A stretch of 31,879 nucleotides of DNA from the NCBI GenBank assembly GCA_902470475.1, contig CABRGT010000016.1, positions 1 through 31,879 on the forward strand. Direction: 5' to 3'. Position 1 is the stretch's first letter; each line of letters starts with the position of its first letter. Made by a program: the position numbers and the translations under genes. Source of the DNA: an uncultured Porphyromonadaceae bacterium. Lineage in GTDB: Bacteria > Bacteroidota > Bacteroidia > Bacteroidales > Muribaculaceae. The notes under the pieces are model-generated. The model was not told the DNA's origin. It ran no database searches and saw nothing but the letters and a program-made list of their open reading frames with translations. This document shows, one piece after another, positions 23,123 to 31,753 of this stretch.

Positions 23123-25474
23123 TCAGAACGGATACCCGACGGAGAAGTGGAAGTTGGCGTCGCGGCTCCACTTCGGGTGCAGCAGTGGCCAGGGTTCCTG
23201 GTTCATGGCCGGATTATGGGCTTTCAGACCCAGGTCGAAGCGTAGCAGGAAGTAGGTGAAGTCCATGCGCAGGCCCACTCCGTAGGATGCAGCCAGTTGT
23301 TTGTAGAATTTGTTGAATTTGAACATGCCGCCCGGCTGGTTCGGGTAGTCGTGTATGGTCCAGATGTTGCCGCCGTCGATGAACAGCGCGCCTTCGAATA
23401 CCCAGAACAGCTTGGCACGGTATTCCATCGACAGGATCAGGTTGATGTCGCCGCACTGGTTTATGAAGTCGGTGACGGAGTTGCGTGCGTCGTAGCAGCC
23501 CGGCCCCAGGGTGCGGACGCCCCAGCCGCGCACGCCGTTGGCGCCTCCGGCGTAGAAGCGTTTTTCGAATGGCACCATCGACGAGTTGCCGTAGGGGTAG
23601 GCGATGCCGAAGCCCACATGGAAGGCCAGCGCGTTGCGTGAGTTGAAGTTACGCGTCAGCGTATAGTCGAACTCGCCTTTGACATACTGCGAGTATTGTA
23701 TTCCGAAAATTTTGTACACGCCGTCGCGGTGGTTGCCCGAGAAGAGGTGCGACAGGCCGTAGAGCAGATTGCCGGCCGATTCGACGCTCACGCGCAGGGT
23801 GTTGACCTGCGGCTGCATGGCGAATGCGTTCACCTCCGCAGTCGGAATGCGGCGGTTGGTGTGATAGTAGGTGTAGCCCATCCGCATGATGAAATGGTCC
23901 TCGTACGAGTAGCGCAGCAGCGGATTGGTCGGCGCGATCTCGTCGATGAAATCGATGGTGGAGCGGGGCAGCCGCACCAGGTTCACGTCGATCAGATCGA
24001 ATGTGTGGCGGCGCATGTAGTCGCGCCAGCGGTTGTTCCACTTCCACCGCCAGGCCGCTCCGCCGATGATTCGCGTGTATTCGGGACGTTCCTGATAGTT
24101 GAACGACAGAGCGAACTCCGTAGTGGCCTGCATGCGCTTCTTGAATGCGCGCGAGGCGAATGGCAGCAGGAATTTGGGATATGTCATGCCCACTTCGCCG
24201 GCATACTCGGTGAAGCGGTTGTTGATCAGGCCGTCGAAATTGCCCGATATGCTTTCGTAGCTTGTGCGCAGCTTCACGGTGAGCATGTCGGACCGGTGGG
24301 TCAGGTTGCGGTTCTGATACGTGGCTCCGACGCCGAATCCGAAGTCGCCTTCCGAATTGGTGCCCTCCAGCTCGAGGGTGACGCCTTGTTTGCGGTTGCG
24401 CGATATGTTGATCACGGCATCGAGCAATTCGGTGTCGGCCCCGAGGCGTCCGGCGGGTTCCATTTCAATGCTGATGAATTTCAGTATGCTCAGGCGCGAC
24501 AGCGCGGCATAAGTCTTGTCGACGTCGGTGGCGCTGTAGTGTCGGCCCGGTTCGATGAAGCACATGTCGTAGAGCGCCGACGGGCGGATGTAGCGGTCGG
24601 GTCCGTAGATGATGTCCATGCCCCGGTAGTGTACGGTATCGCGCTCGGCCGGGGATGCCGTCTGAGCTTCTTCGGTGATGAAAGTCACCGACCGCACCAT
24701 GTACATGTGGTAGCGGATGTCATCGGCGGCAAGATCGGATTCGGCGGCTATGTCGGCGCGCAGTCCCGGGTCGCGCATGTTCAGTGTCAGTCCTACCTCC
24801 TTGGAGCCGCGCGCGGTGTCGGCCGTGAAAGTGATGAATTCGCGGCTGAATCCGTAGTAGCCTTCGTCGCGCAGGCGGCGTGTTATGGTGCCGCGCACTT
24901 CGTCGAGGTGGGCGCGGTCGAAGGGCATTCCGGGAGTTATGTCGATCAGGGCTGAATCGGCCATGATGATGTCGCGTACGACCGAATCCTCGATGTTGTA
25001 GGCCAGGGAAGCTATCACGTGCGGCTCCCCGGTGTTTATGCGGTATCGCACAGAGGCCCGCTTGGCGGCGCGGTCGAGTGTGGTGTCGACTTCGACGGCG
25101 GCACCCATGTAGCCGCGGTTGATCAGGGCCTGGCGCAGCTGGCGGCGCGATGCGTCGGTAAGGTCGGCGTCGTATATTACGGGCGGCTGTCCCAGACGCC
25201 GCAGCCAGCGGTTGTACCACCTCGTGGTGTCGCTTCCCGAGAGCGAATAGGTGGCCAGCTGCAGCTTCGCGAAGCCTAAGACCTTGTGGTTGGGCTGCTG
25301 GCGCAGGAAGTTGATCAGTTCCTCGGACGTCACCTGGCGGTCGCCTTCGATGTCGATCGAGACTTTGTCGAGCAGCATTTCGCCTTCGGGCACGTGCTTC
25401 ACCGAGCTGCAGCACACCGTCACGGCCGCTGCGGCTCCGCACAAAACACTTCTCAACAGACTCAGTAGCTTCAC
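23123..25474 (-). CDS. tamL: TamL-type lipoprotein of the Omp85/BamA superfamily
   Basis: This 783-residue outer-membrane protein begins with a lipoprotein-like signal (LLSLLRSVLCGAAAAVTVCC; candidate lipidated Cys21 or Cys22, with a poor lipobox) and then CSSVKHVPEGEMLLDKVSID, the usual start of Bacteroidota TamL. POTRA-like repeats fill roughly residues 35-370, and the C-terminal 400 residues form a D15/bacterial-surface-antigen beta-barrel. GGANGVRGWGVRTLGPG resembles the VRGF/Y motif and the protein ends in the aromatic SVGYPF. Known role: TamA-like partner for TamB in outer-membrane assembly. The start codon is GTG at 25474-25472. tamB is not in the neighbourhood; a HAD phosphatase follows. 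Confidence 0.92.
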   Translation of the reverse strand: MKLLSLLRSVLCGAAAAVTVCCSSVKHVPEGEMLLDKVSIDIEGDRQVTSEELINFLRQQPNHKVLGFAKLQLATYSLSGSDTTRWYNRWLRRLGQPPVIYDADLTDASRRQLRQALINRGYMGAAVEVDTTLDRAAKRASVRYRINTGEPHVIASLAYNIEDSVVRDIIMADSALIDITPGMPFDRAHLDEVRGTITRRLRDEGYYGFSREFITFTADTARGSKEVGLTLNMRDPGLRADIAAESDLAADDIRYHMYMVRSVTFITEEAQTASPAERDTVHYRGMDIIYGPDRYIRPSALYDMCFIEPGRHYSATDVDKTYAALSRLSILKFISIEMEPAGRLGADTELLDAVINISRNRKQGVTLELEGTNSEGDFGFGVGATYQNRNLTHRSDMLTVKLRTSYESISGNFDGLINNRFTEYAGEVGMTYPKFLLPFASRAFKKRMQATTEFALSFNYQERPEYTRIIGGAAWRWKWNNRWRDYMRRHTFDLIDVNLVRLPRSTIDFIDEIAPTNPLLRYSYEDHFIMRMGYTYYHTNRRIPTAEVNAFAMQPQVNTLRVSVESAGNLLYGLSHLFSGNHRDGVYKIFGIQYSQYVKGEFDYTLTRNFNSRNALAFHVGFGIAYPYGNSSMVPFEKRFYAGGANGVRGWGVRTLGPGCYDARNSVTDFINQCGDINLILSMEYRAKLFWVFEGALFIDGGNIWTIHDYPNQPGGMFKFNKFYKQLAASYGVGLRMDFTYFLLRFDLGLKAHNPAMNQEPWPLLHPKWSRDANFHFSVGYPF

Positions 25475-25478
25475 GCCG

Positions 25479-25486
25479 CAAAGTTA
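25479..25486 (-). promoter_or_regulatory. -7 promoter element immediately upstream of tamL
   Basis: TAACTTTG on the minus strand ends only 4 bp before the GTG start. If used, the transcript would be leaderless or nearly so. No good -33 element, so an upstream promoter cannot be excluded. Confidence 0.4.
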
Positions 25487-25561
25487 CAAATTTTGCTCGG
25501 TTCAGGAGAAAAATATCATGTATTTGTAGGGTGAGGCAGCCGCATATTGAAGGATTTATAG

Positions 25562-25569
25562 TAATTTTG
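25562..25569 (+). promoter_or_regulatory. -7 promoter element of the acyltransferase gene
   Basis: TAATTTTG matches TAnnTTTG, 13 nt before the ATG at 25583. The -33 TTTG is not at an ideal distance (a TTTG at 25523-25526 is too far). Confidence 0.5.
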
Positions 25570-25582
25570 CATTTCAATACCT

Positions 25583-26665
25583 ATGAGCCGCTTCATCGAC
25601 ATATCACTCAGCCGCGACTGCTGCGCCGCCATGCGCGGGCTGGCCATAGTGGCAATTGTCCTTCACAACTATTGCCATCTGCTGCCCGGTACGCTCGACG
25701 AGAATGAGTTCGAATACTTTCAGCGCAATGCCGACGGCTTCATACGGGCTCTGACAGTTTCCGGCCACCTGCTCATCGATGTGCTTTCATTTGCCGGATG
25801 GTACGGAGTACCCGTATTCATGTTTCTGACCGGCTACGGCCTTGTCCGCAAATACGAGACAGGCGGGGCACCGTTCGGCCGTGTGATGTTTCTGCGCGAA
25901 AGCTTCAGGAAGCTCTTCTGTCTTCTCCTGCCCGGCACCGTGCTTGTGGCGGCGACGCTGGCGGCTGTCATCGTAAGCTATGGCAATATACCGGGAGTCC
26001 GGCTGTTTGCTTCGCAGCTGTTCCAGCTTACCATGCTGCCTGATCTTGTGTATCCGTTCGCGCCGCCCTCGCCTGGGGTATACTGGTATTTCGGCCTTAC
26101 GATGCAGTTTTACGTGATCTATGCGTTTCTGATCTACCGTCGTCCGGCCTGGTGGATGGCGGTAGCTGTGACGGTGTCGCTTGTGTGTCAGGAACTGCTT
26201 GCCGGCGAGCCGGACGGTCTGGCATGGTTCAGGCACAACTCCACGGGGTGGGTCATGGTTCTCGCCATAGGGGTCATGTATGGGCGCACAGCGTCCGTGC
26301 CGCTGACCATTGCAGCCGTGGTGCCGCCATTGTCGGCCATCGTCTTTGTGCCGAGCATGCTCGACGGCTTCACGTGGCAGATCTCTTTGGCGGCTGCGGT
26401 GCTCCTTGCAGTCGCTGCCGGACGTCTTACGATGCTTATACCCGTGTGGCGCGATGTGTGGATATGGTTCGGGCGGATGAGTCCCTTTCTGTTTGCGGCG
26501 CATCCTGTCGTGCGTCTGTGGTTTTTTCAGGCTATGCCCGGCCAGCAGCCTTCACTGGCAGTCCTTGCCGTATATTTTGCGGCATGCATTGTCGCGGCGC
26601 TGGGTTACAGACGGATGTGGCTGTTCGCACGTGCGGGAGTTGCCCGGCTCGTTCCGGCTCAGTGA
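25583..26665 (+). CDS. acyltransferase family 3 membrane protein
   Basis: This 360-residue integral membrane protein has about ten hydrophobic segments. Near the N-terminus it has MRGLAIVAIVLHNYCHLLP: an Arg followed by a membrane helix with a catalytic-type His, the layout of acyltransferase-3 (OAT/OafB-like) enzymes that transfer acetyl or other acyl groups to sugars. PVFMFLTGYGLVRKYE fits the family's FF.lSGf.i block, and LRESFRKLFCLLLPG fits the R.r.iyP loop. Which glycan is modified is unknown. It is divergent from tamL and convergent with the ClC gene, the two stop codons overlapping within TCAGTGA at 26659-26665. Confidence 0.85.
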   Translation: MSRFIDISLSRDCCAAMRGLAIVAIVLHNYCHLLPGTLDENEFEYFQRNADGFIRALTVSGHLLIDVLSFAGWYGVPVFMFLTGYGLVRKYETGGAPFGRVMFLRESFRKLFCLLLPGTVLVAATLAAVIVSYGNIPGVRLFASQLFQLTMLPDLVYPFAPPSPGVYWYFGLTMQFYVIYAFLIYRRPAWWMAVAVTVSLVCQELLAGEPDGLAWFRHNSTGWVMVLAIGVMYGRTASVPLTIAAVVPPLSAIVFVPSMLDGFTWQISLAAAVLLAVAAGRLTMLIPVWRDVWIWFGRMSPFLFAAHPVVRLWFFQAMPGQQPSLAVLAVYFAACIVAALGYRRMWLFARAGVARLVPAQ

Positions 26666-28056
26666 CGGCGTCCGAGGTGCAGAAGGGCGCGGATGTCGTC
26701 GTGCTCGACGGTTGAGTATACCGATCCCGGCTTTATAAGCTTGACGGTCAGATAAGACATGGCTGCGCTTATCACCAGTCCGAGGAAAAATCCATAGCCG
26801 TCGGCCATTTCGGCGGTGAGGAACATGCCCATCAGCGGCGCGTGGATCGCTCCCGAGAAGACTCCTGCCGTGCCGAGCAGGGCGAAGATGCCGACGGGCA
26901 GTTGCGCATCGAACAGCATGTTCATGGCTGTCGCGTACACGAATCCGGCGATGGCGCCGGCAAAGATCGTCGGTGCGAAGTCGCCCGCCACGCCGCCCGC
27001 ACTGTTCGACGATACCGTGGCCCAGCATTTGAGGGCCAGCACGCCCCCCATCAGCAGGGTCAGCGCGCACGGGTCGCTTCCCAGGGCGGCCAGCATGCTT
27101 CCGCCGAGCAGGCCGCTGAAATCGCCGTTGACTACGTGTGTCACGGTCGAATACCCTTCGCCGTAGAGAATAGGGAACATGAATACACATGCCCCCAGTA
27201 TCAGACCGCCGGATATGTTCATCACCCACGGATTGCGCCGCCGGCCGAACCACCGTTTCATACCGTCCGTCACCGCCGAGTAGTAGAGCGAGTAGAGGCC
27301 GCAGAAAAGTCCCAGGCCTGCGATCCACGGTACCCACGACGGATTGAAGGGCGTGGTGTTGACGAAACCCACGTCGGACGTGAATCCGGTGCAGACGTAG
27401 CAGGTCAGAGATCCGCACACCGCGGCCCCTATGAGGGCCAGCACCGACAGCGTGCTCAGACGCATCTTCAGAACCTCGAGCGTGAACAGCGCGCCTCCGA
27501 CAGGGGCCTTGAATATGCCGGCTATGCCTGCGCCGGCACCGCAGCCAATCAGTATCCGCATCATCGACGGCGGCAGGCCAAGCGCCCGGCCTATGTTGCT
27601 TCCGATCGCCGCTCCGGTATAGGCGATCGGGCCTTCGGCTCCTGCCGAGCCGCCGAATCCCAGCGTCAGTGTGCTGGCCACCATAGGAGCGTACATCAGT
27701 CTGGACGGCAGTCGGTAGCGACGGTCTTTCAGGTCTTTCATGAGCTGGCCGGTGCCGTGCATGAGGTTGCAGCGCAGCAGATAGCGCTGATAGCATGCCG
27801 CCAACAGGATGCCCGCCAGAGGTATGCCCAGAAGGGCGTAGTTGGGGCCGATAAAGTGAAACCTGCTGGTGAACAGAACTGTAAGATGTCCGATCAGGAA
27901 TTTCAGGACGAACGCGCAGAATCCGGCCATTACACCGATCAGAGCCGATACGATGATAAGCGTCACGCTGTCGGGAACGTAACGCTTGCGCCAGGCTGCA
28001 AACCGCTCCAGGCGGCTGCACCGGCTGTCGGACCGTGTGCCGGGATTCTCTTTCAT
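26659..28056 (-). CDS. ClC-family voltage-gated chloride channel/transporter without CBS domains
   Basis: This 465-residue protein has roughly a dozen or more hydrophobic segments. GFGGSAGAEGPIAYTGAAIGS holds the selectivity-filter segment with the gating Glu of the GREGP-type motif (here GAEGP). Other recognisable blocks are IAGIFKAPVGGALFTLEVL, SSNSAGGVAGDFAPTIFAGA and LLGTAGVFSGAIHAPLMGMFLTAEM. It ends shortly after the channel domain (about 20 extra residues), so it lacks CBS regulatory domains. It could exchange Cl-/H+ or act as a channel. I start at the ATG 28056; a GTG at 28089 would add eleven residues before it. It is 45 bp downstream of the FadL-like gene, probably in the same operon. 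An inverted repeat spans the start. Confidence 0.92.
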   Translation of the reverse strand: MKENPGTRSDSRCSRLERFAAWRKRYVPDSVTLIIVSALIGVMAGFCAFVLKFLIGHLTVLFTSRFHFIGPNYALLGIPLAGILLAACYQRYLLRCNLMHGTGQLMKDLKDRRYRLPSRLMYAPMVASTLTLGFGGSAGAEGPIAYTGAAIGSNIGRALGLPPSMMRILIGCGAGAGIAGIFKAPVGGALFTLEVLKMRLSTLSVLALIGAAVCGSLTCYVCTGFTSDVGFVNTTPFNPSWVPWIAGLGLFCGLYSLYYSAVTDGMKRWFGRRRNPWVMNISGGLILGACVFMFPILYGEGYSTVTHVVNGDFSGLLGGSMLAALGSDPCALTLLMGGVLALKCWATVSSNSAGGVAGDFAPTIFAGAIAGFVYATAMNMLFDAQLPVGIFALLGTAGVFSGAIHAPLMGMFLTAEMADGYGFFLGLVISAAMSYLTVKLIKPGSVYSTVEHDDIRALLHLGRRH

Positions 28057-28071
28057 AGGACTTTGTCCTAT
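28055..28071. promoter_or_regulatory. inverted repeat at the ClC start codon
   Basis: ATAGGAC-TTT-GTCCTAT: 7-bp perfect arms around a 3-nt loop. In the mRNA it would fold directly over the AGGAC-like Shine-Dalgarno and the first base of the ATG. It could control translation initiation or be a protein binding site; no function is known. Confidence 0.5.
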
Positions 28072-28101
28072 TTTAACCTCCGGCGGCACGGTTTTGTTCG
28101 C

Positions 28102-29466
28102 TTAGAACGAATAGCTGAGGCCGAAGGCCGGGATGTAGGCCCGCACCTTGTAGTCGGCGGTGAACTTGCCTACCGGTTCAATGCCGAGCATACCGGCAAG
28201 ACCCGGCGACACCTGCTGCGCCATGCTGTATACGAAATTCTCATATTCGCCGGTGGCATTCTTCGTGCCGCAGCCATGCACGTACATGAAGGCGAAGTCG
28301 ACCGAGAGGTTCTTTATCGGACGGAACGAGAAGCCTACCGACGGTTCGATGCGCAGCTGGCCCGGTGTCTCCGGATTGTAGTGGTTGATGTCGCAGGGGT
28401 TGGTGTCGATCATCAGGCCACAGCGCAGATCGAGACGACGGGTCACACCCCACTGTGCTCCCAGATGATACGTCATGCTGTTCTTGTAGTTCTTCACCAG
28501 ATGCTGGTCGAAGGCCGGCAGATTGTCGAATTCCATATCAAGCGTACGGTATGTCTTCCAGCCGTTGAGCTGAAGGTCGAGTGCTATGGTGACATTATCG
28601 ACAGGTTTGAAAGCCGTACCCAGGGTCAGCACGAAAGGACATGGCAGCGAAGCCTTGAAGTTGGTGTGGTTCAGGTTGTCGAGTACGGGCGACAGCATTT
28701 CCTGTGCCGCTCCGCTGTAGCTCACGCTGGCATTGCCTTTCTTGACGGTCAGCAGCGAGCGCGAACGGAATGCCAGGCCCAGGCTCCAGCGGCTGTCGAT
28801 ATCCCACAATGCGCCCAGGCTGTAGCCGACGGCCAGCTTTGACGAGCCTTTGAGGTTGACCGACGCCGGCGCGGCCTCGGGCGAGTACATGGCCTCGTCG
28901 GGCATGCCCAGGGCTTTCATAAGCGGGTTGAGCGATGCGCCGGTCATCAGAGCCTTGCTCAGGTCCACCGAGCCCCAGCTCACCATGACGCCCGCGCCCA
29001 CCGAGAGATTCTTCAGCGGCCGCCACGATACGGTGGGCTGCACGGTGAATACCTTGATGCTTACATCCTGGTTGAGCACGGCTCCCGGCCAGTTGTCGCC
29101 CCAGTTGATCGACGAACCGTAGGGCGTGAACAGAGCTATGCCCCCGTAGAGGTTGTCGTAGATTCTGAATGCCGCCGCCACGTTCATGGGCGTGGCTATG
29201 TCGTTGTCGGTCTCGTATTTCACGCCGTTGTGCGTGGCCCATGCGCTCGACGATATTGCGGATACGGAGCCGGAGAGTTCGAGAGTCTTGTCGCTCATGG
29301 CCAGCGCGCCGGGATTGAAGAGCATGCTCTCGGCGCCGAGTTTCATGGCTACGCCCGCGTGGCCCATGCCCTCCTGCTTGGCACTGAACGTGTTTACCTG
29401 ATAGCCTTCGGCCGATGCGCTCAGCGCAAGTGCGGCCATAGAGGCCAGGATGATGTTTCTTTTCAT
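28102..29466 (-). CDS. OmpP1/FadL/TodX-type outer-membrane transport protein
   Basis: This 454-residue protein starts with a cleavable signal peptide (MKRNIILASMAALALSASA, cut before EGY) followed by FSAKQEGMGHAGVAMKLGAESMLFNPG. That is the N-terminal plug/hatch pattern of the FadL family (G.ga.aG.a......d..a.f.NPA). The rest alternates like a beta-barrel and ends with YIPAFGLSYSF, an aromatic C-terminus suited to BAM-dependent insertion. FadL-type porins import long-chain fatty acids or other hydrophobic molecules; the substrate here is unknown. The ClC gene follows after 45 bp. Confidence 0.93.
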   Translation of the reverse strand: MKRNIILASMAALALSASAEGYQVNTFSAKQEGMGHAGVAMKLGAESMLFNPGALAMSDKTLELSGSVSAISSSAWATHNGVKYETDNDIATPMNVAAAFRIYDNLYGGIALFTPYGSSINWGDNWPGAVLNQDVSIKVFTVQPTVSWRPLKNLSVGAGVMVSWGSVDLSKALMTGASLNPLMKALGMPDEAMYSPEAAPASVNLKGSSKLAVGYSLGALWDIDSRWSLGLAFRSRSLLTVKKGNASVSYSGAAQEMLSPVLDNLNHTNFKASLPCPFVLTLGTAFKPVDNVTIALDLQLNGWKTYRTLDMEFDNLPAFDQHLVKNYKNSMTYHLGAQWGVTRRLDLRCGLMIDTNPCDINHYNPETPGQLRIEPSVGFSFRPIKNLSVDFAFMYVHGCGTKNATGEYENFVYSMAQQVSPGLAGMLGIEPVGKFTADYKVRAYIPAFGLSYSF

Positions 29467-29497
29467 GTGTTTTATGACGTTTGTTCCAAATTTTCGA

Positions 29498-29505
29498 CAA
29501 ATTTA
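29498..29505 (-). promoter_or_regulatory. -7 promoter element of the fadL-like gene
   Basis: TAAATTTG on the minus strand, 31 nt before the ATG. The -33 region is weak. It lies back to back with the promoter of the following rightward gene. Confidence 0.5.
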
Positions 29506-29564
29506 CAAACTTTTCTTCAGACTAAACGAAAAATCACATAAATTCACATAAAATTACAAAAAGT

Positions 29565-29596
29565 TTTGCAATTTTATTCATAATGTGCTATCTTTG
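29565..29596 (+). promoter_or_regulatory. promoter of the alpha-CTD/sigma-4/HARE-like gene
   Basis: TTTG (29565-29568), 20-bp spacer, TATCTTTG (29589-29596): exact consensus, placing the start of transcription around 29602 and giving a leader of about 16 nt before the ATG at 29618. It rules out the upstream in-frame GTG at 29585. Confidence 0.8.
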
Positions 29597-29617
29597 TGTC
29601 GTAACCCTTCAATATCC

Positions 29618-31753
29618 ATGAATATAACTAAAGATACCAGCATCGCCTCCCTGTTGGAAAGTGACTCGATATCCGTCCGTGCGGCCAACGTATGTCACAG
29701 CAACGGCATAAGCCGCATAGAGGATCTTCTGAAGTACTCGCAGTCGGATCTTGCAAACCTTCGCAACTGCGGCCGCAAGACATCTGTCGAACTGGTGCGC
29801 CTCCAGGCAGTCGTACAGGATGCCGGTATCTGGCCGCAGTTCGATTTCAACACCGATTCTCCGGCCGTTGATCTGGAGGCTCTCGGCCGCAGAACTGTCG
29901 ACGGATTCGATTCACTCAACCGGGCGACGCGTCGGCGTCTCGAGATAGCATATGGTGCGGCTTTTTCCGCCATGTCGGTCCGTACACGTAATATCTTTTC
30001 ATCGCTGGCGGCTTTCTCCGCCATTCGGCCGTATATCGAAGGGCGGCGGCTTCTGCGCCTGTCGGCTTTCAGCGGTTGCGGAAAACGAAGCTCGGAGGAA
30101 ATTGCAGGGTTGCTCAGACGCATGACAAGGATGCTTACGGACACCCTGGCCGTACCCGAAAATTATGTCGAGGACGAGGTTTCGTCGCTTGAATATCACA
30201 TGACCCGCATCGGCGAGGAATATCCGTTTCTCGACGAGACCGATCGCCGTCGGGTGGCCGCCCTGGCGGCAGACAATGCGGAGGTGTCGCCATTTTTTCT
30301 GATTTCCCGCTATATATGCAGCCTCGGTTCGAACCATGCCGAGGCCTACAGGCTACATTACTGCATCGGGGAGGCCGGTACCGGTACGCCCGATATGGCC
30401 TCTATCGCCTCCCGCCTCGGCCTGACACGCGAACGGGTGCGTCAGTTGCTGCTGAAACGCATTCCGTTGCCTGCGGCCATTGAATCGGTACTTGACGGGG
30501 TACGCCGCGCTCTCCGCGACGATTTTATGCGCGACGACAGCCCGGTGTTCGACCGTTTTCTCGCCGGCCACATGGCGCCCTCGTCGAGAACGGCCGTCAT
30601 GGGCATGGTCACAGCCATCGACGATTCCTTCACAATCGTATCGCTCAGTGGCAGCGACCGCTCATACCTTGTGCGCAAGCGGCTTATGACGGGTGTCAAG
30701 ATCATGGCTACGTTCTATGCCCTGAACAGGGCCGTATTCCGTGTGTCGGACAGCGCCACAGAGTTCGACGTGGTGGACTTCATCAGGCGCGAGAGCGGTG
30801 CCGCACAGCTTGCCGAGGATGTGTACCGCATAGCTCCGTTATTTACCGACGAGATCGGCCGGACGTTCGGTGTGACGGTAGAAGGCAGCAAGATCAGGGT
30901 CCGGGCCAACCGGTTCAGCATCACGGCTGCGATAGAGAAAGTGCTGGCCGACGCCGGCCATGCCATGACACTGACCGAACTTTACGGAGCTGTGGCCGAT
31001 ACGTGCCCGCAGATAAAACTGCCGGGCATCGGTGCCTTCAAGCTCTATATCTACAACAGCCCGAATGTCGCGCCGGTCGGCAAGAGCGGGCGGTATGTGC
31101 TCACGGCCTGGGATGACGTCTTTACCGGAACCATCTGCCAGTGCGTGGAGATGATTCTGCGCAACTCCTCCACGCCGCTGAGTGTCAATGCCATGATGCC
31201 GAAGATCAGGAAATATTTTCCCGACACGACCGCAGCAAGCGTATCGGGCATAATCAGTATGTCAGTCCCCGGACATTTTATTCCTTATGGCCGTAGCACA
31301 TATGGCGTGGCGGGGAAGAAGTATCCGGGCTATATGCCGACCCGACGCCGTATGCCGGCAAAAGTGTCGTTTGCGGAGCGGTTTGCCCGTTTGCGCGAGT
31401 TCATGGCTGTCAACAATAGGTTTCCCGGGCCATGCGTCATGGCTCGCGATGATGGAGAGGGAAGTCTGTACAGGTGGCTTTACAATTCGACGCACCGCAA
31501 TGTGGCTATCTCCGAAGCTGACTATGCCGCGTTACAGGAGTTTCTCGGCACGGTGGACCATCTGCCACGTAATCGTCGGGAAGAAACCTTTTACCGACGC
31601 TGCAGCGAAATCCGTGCCGACTTCGATGATCACGGACGCATCGAATCCACGGTGCATGGCCGCTGGCTGGCCGAAATGACAGACCGCCGCGAAACGCTCG
31701 AGCCGCGCCTGCGCCGCTATCTTGATGAACTGCTTGCCTATCTGAAAAAATAG
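29618..31753 (+). CDS. multidomain nucleic-acid-binding protein: alpha-CTD-like, sigma region 4-like, HARE-HTH-like, helicase-associated-like
   Basis: This 711-residue protein is of unknown function. Residues 10-68 (ISVRAANVCHSNGI then LANLRNCGRKTSVELVRL) resemble the RNA polymerase alpha C-terminal helix-hairpin-helix domain, and a second similar motif is at about 139-170 (LLRLSAFSGCGKRSSEEI). Residues 254-282 (TPDMASIASRLGLTRERVRQ) match a sigma-70 region 4 HTH. Two winged-helix, HARE-HTH-like segments appear at about 433-495 (ITAAIEKVLADAGHAMTLTE) and 500-565, each closing with a GRYVL or RSTYGV strand. Residues 584-645 (FAERFARLREFMAVNNRFPG, SLYRWLYN) look like a helicase-associated domain. 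No catalytic motif is visible. The start is fixed by a consensus promoter. These assignments come from pattern recognition, not a search. Confidence 0.85.
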   Translation: MNITKDTSIASLLESDSISVRAANVCHSNGISRIEDLLKYSQSDLANLRNCGRKTSVELVRLQAVVQDAGIWPQFDFNTDSPAVDLEALGRRTVDGFDSLNRATRRRLEIAYGAAFSAMSVRTRNIFSSLAAFSAIRPYIEGRRLLRLSAFSGCGKRSSEEIAGLLRRMTRMLTDTLAVPENYVEDEVSSLEYHMTRIGEEYPFLDETDRRRVAALAADNAEVSPFFLISRYICSLGSNHAEAYRLHYCIGEAGTGTPDMASIASRLGLTRERVRQLLLKRIPLPAAIESVLDGVRRALRDDFMRDDSPVFDRFLAGHMAPSSRTAVMGMVTAIDDSFTIVSLSGSDRSYLVRKRLMTGVKIMATFYALNRAVFRVSDSATEFDVVDFIRRESGAAQLAEDVYRIAPLFTDEIGRTFGVTVEGSKIRVRANRFSITAAIEKVLADAGHAMTLTELYGAVADTCPQIKLPGIGAFKLYIYNSPNVAPVGKSGRYVLTAWDDVFTGTICQCVEMILRNSSTPLSVNAMMPKIRKYFPDTTAASVSGIISMSVPGHFIPYGRSTYGVAGKKYPGYMPTRRRMPAKVSFAERFARLREFMAVNNRFPGPCVMARDDGEGSLYRWLYNSTHRNVAISEADYAALQEFLGTVDHLPRNRREETFYRRCSEIRADFDDHGRIESTVHGRWLAEMTDRRETLEPRLRRYLDELLAYLKK

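Noticed and set aside
24720..25577. Minus-strand frame starting before tamL with a different N-terminus
   Set aside because: It crosses the promoter region and is out of frame with the conserved TamL sequence; the protein is Arg-rich and unlike any family.
26368..26385. TTCACGTGGCA as a possible second parS
   Set aside because: It lies inside the acyltransferase coding sequence and matches only the central part of the consensus; flanking bases differ.
26552..28021. 489-codon minus-strand frame overlapping ClC
   Set aside because: Out-of-frame shadow of ClC, Arg-rich and without motifs.
26842..28842. 666-codon plus-strand frame opposite the ClC and fadL-like genes
   Set aside because: It spans two genuine minus-strand genes and their intergenic gap and is low-complexity in charged residues; a shadow of GC-rich codons.
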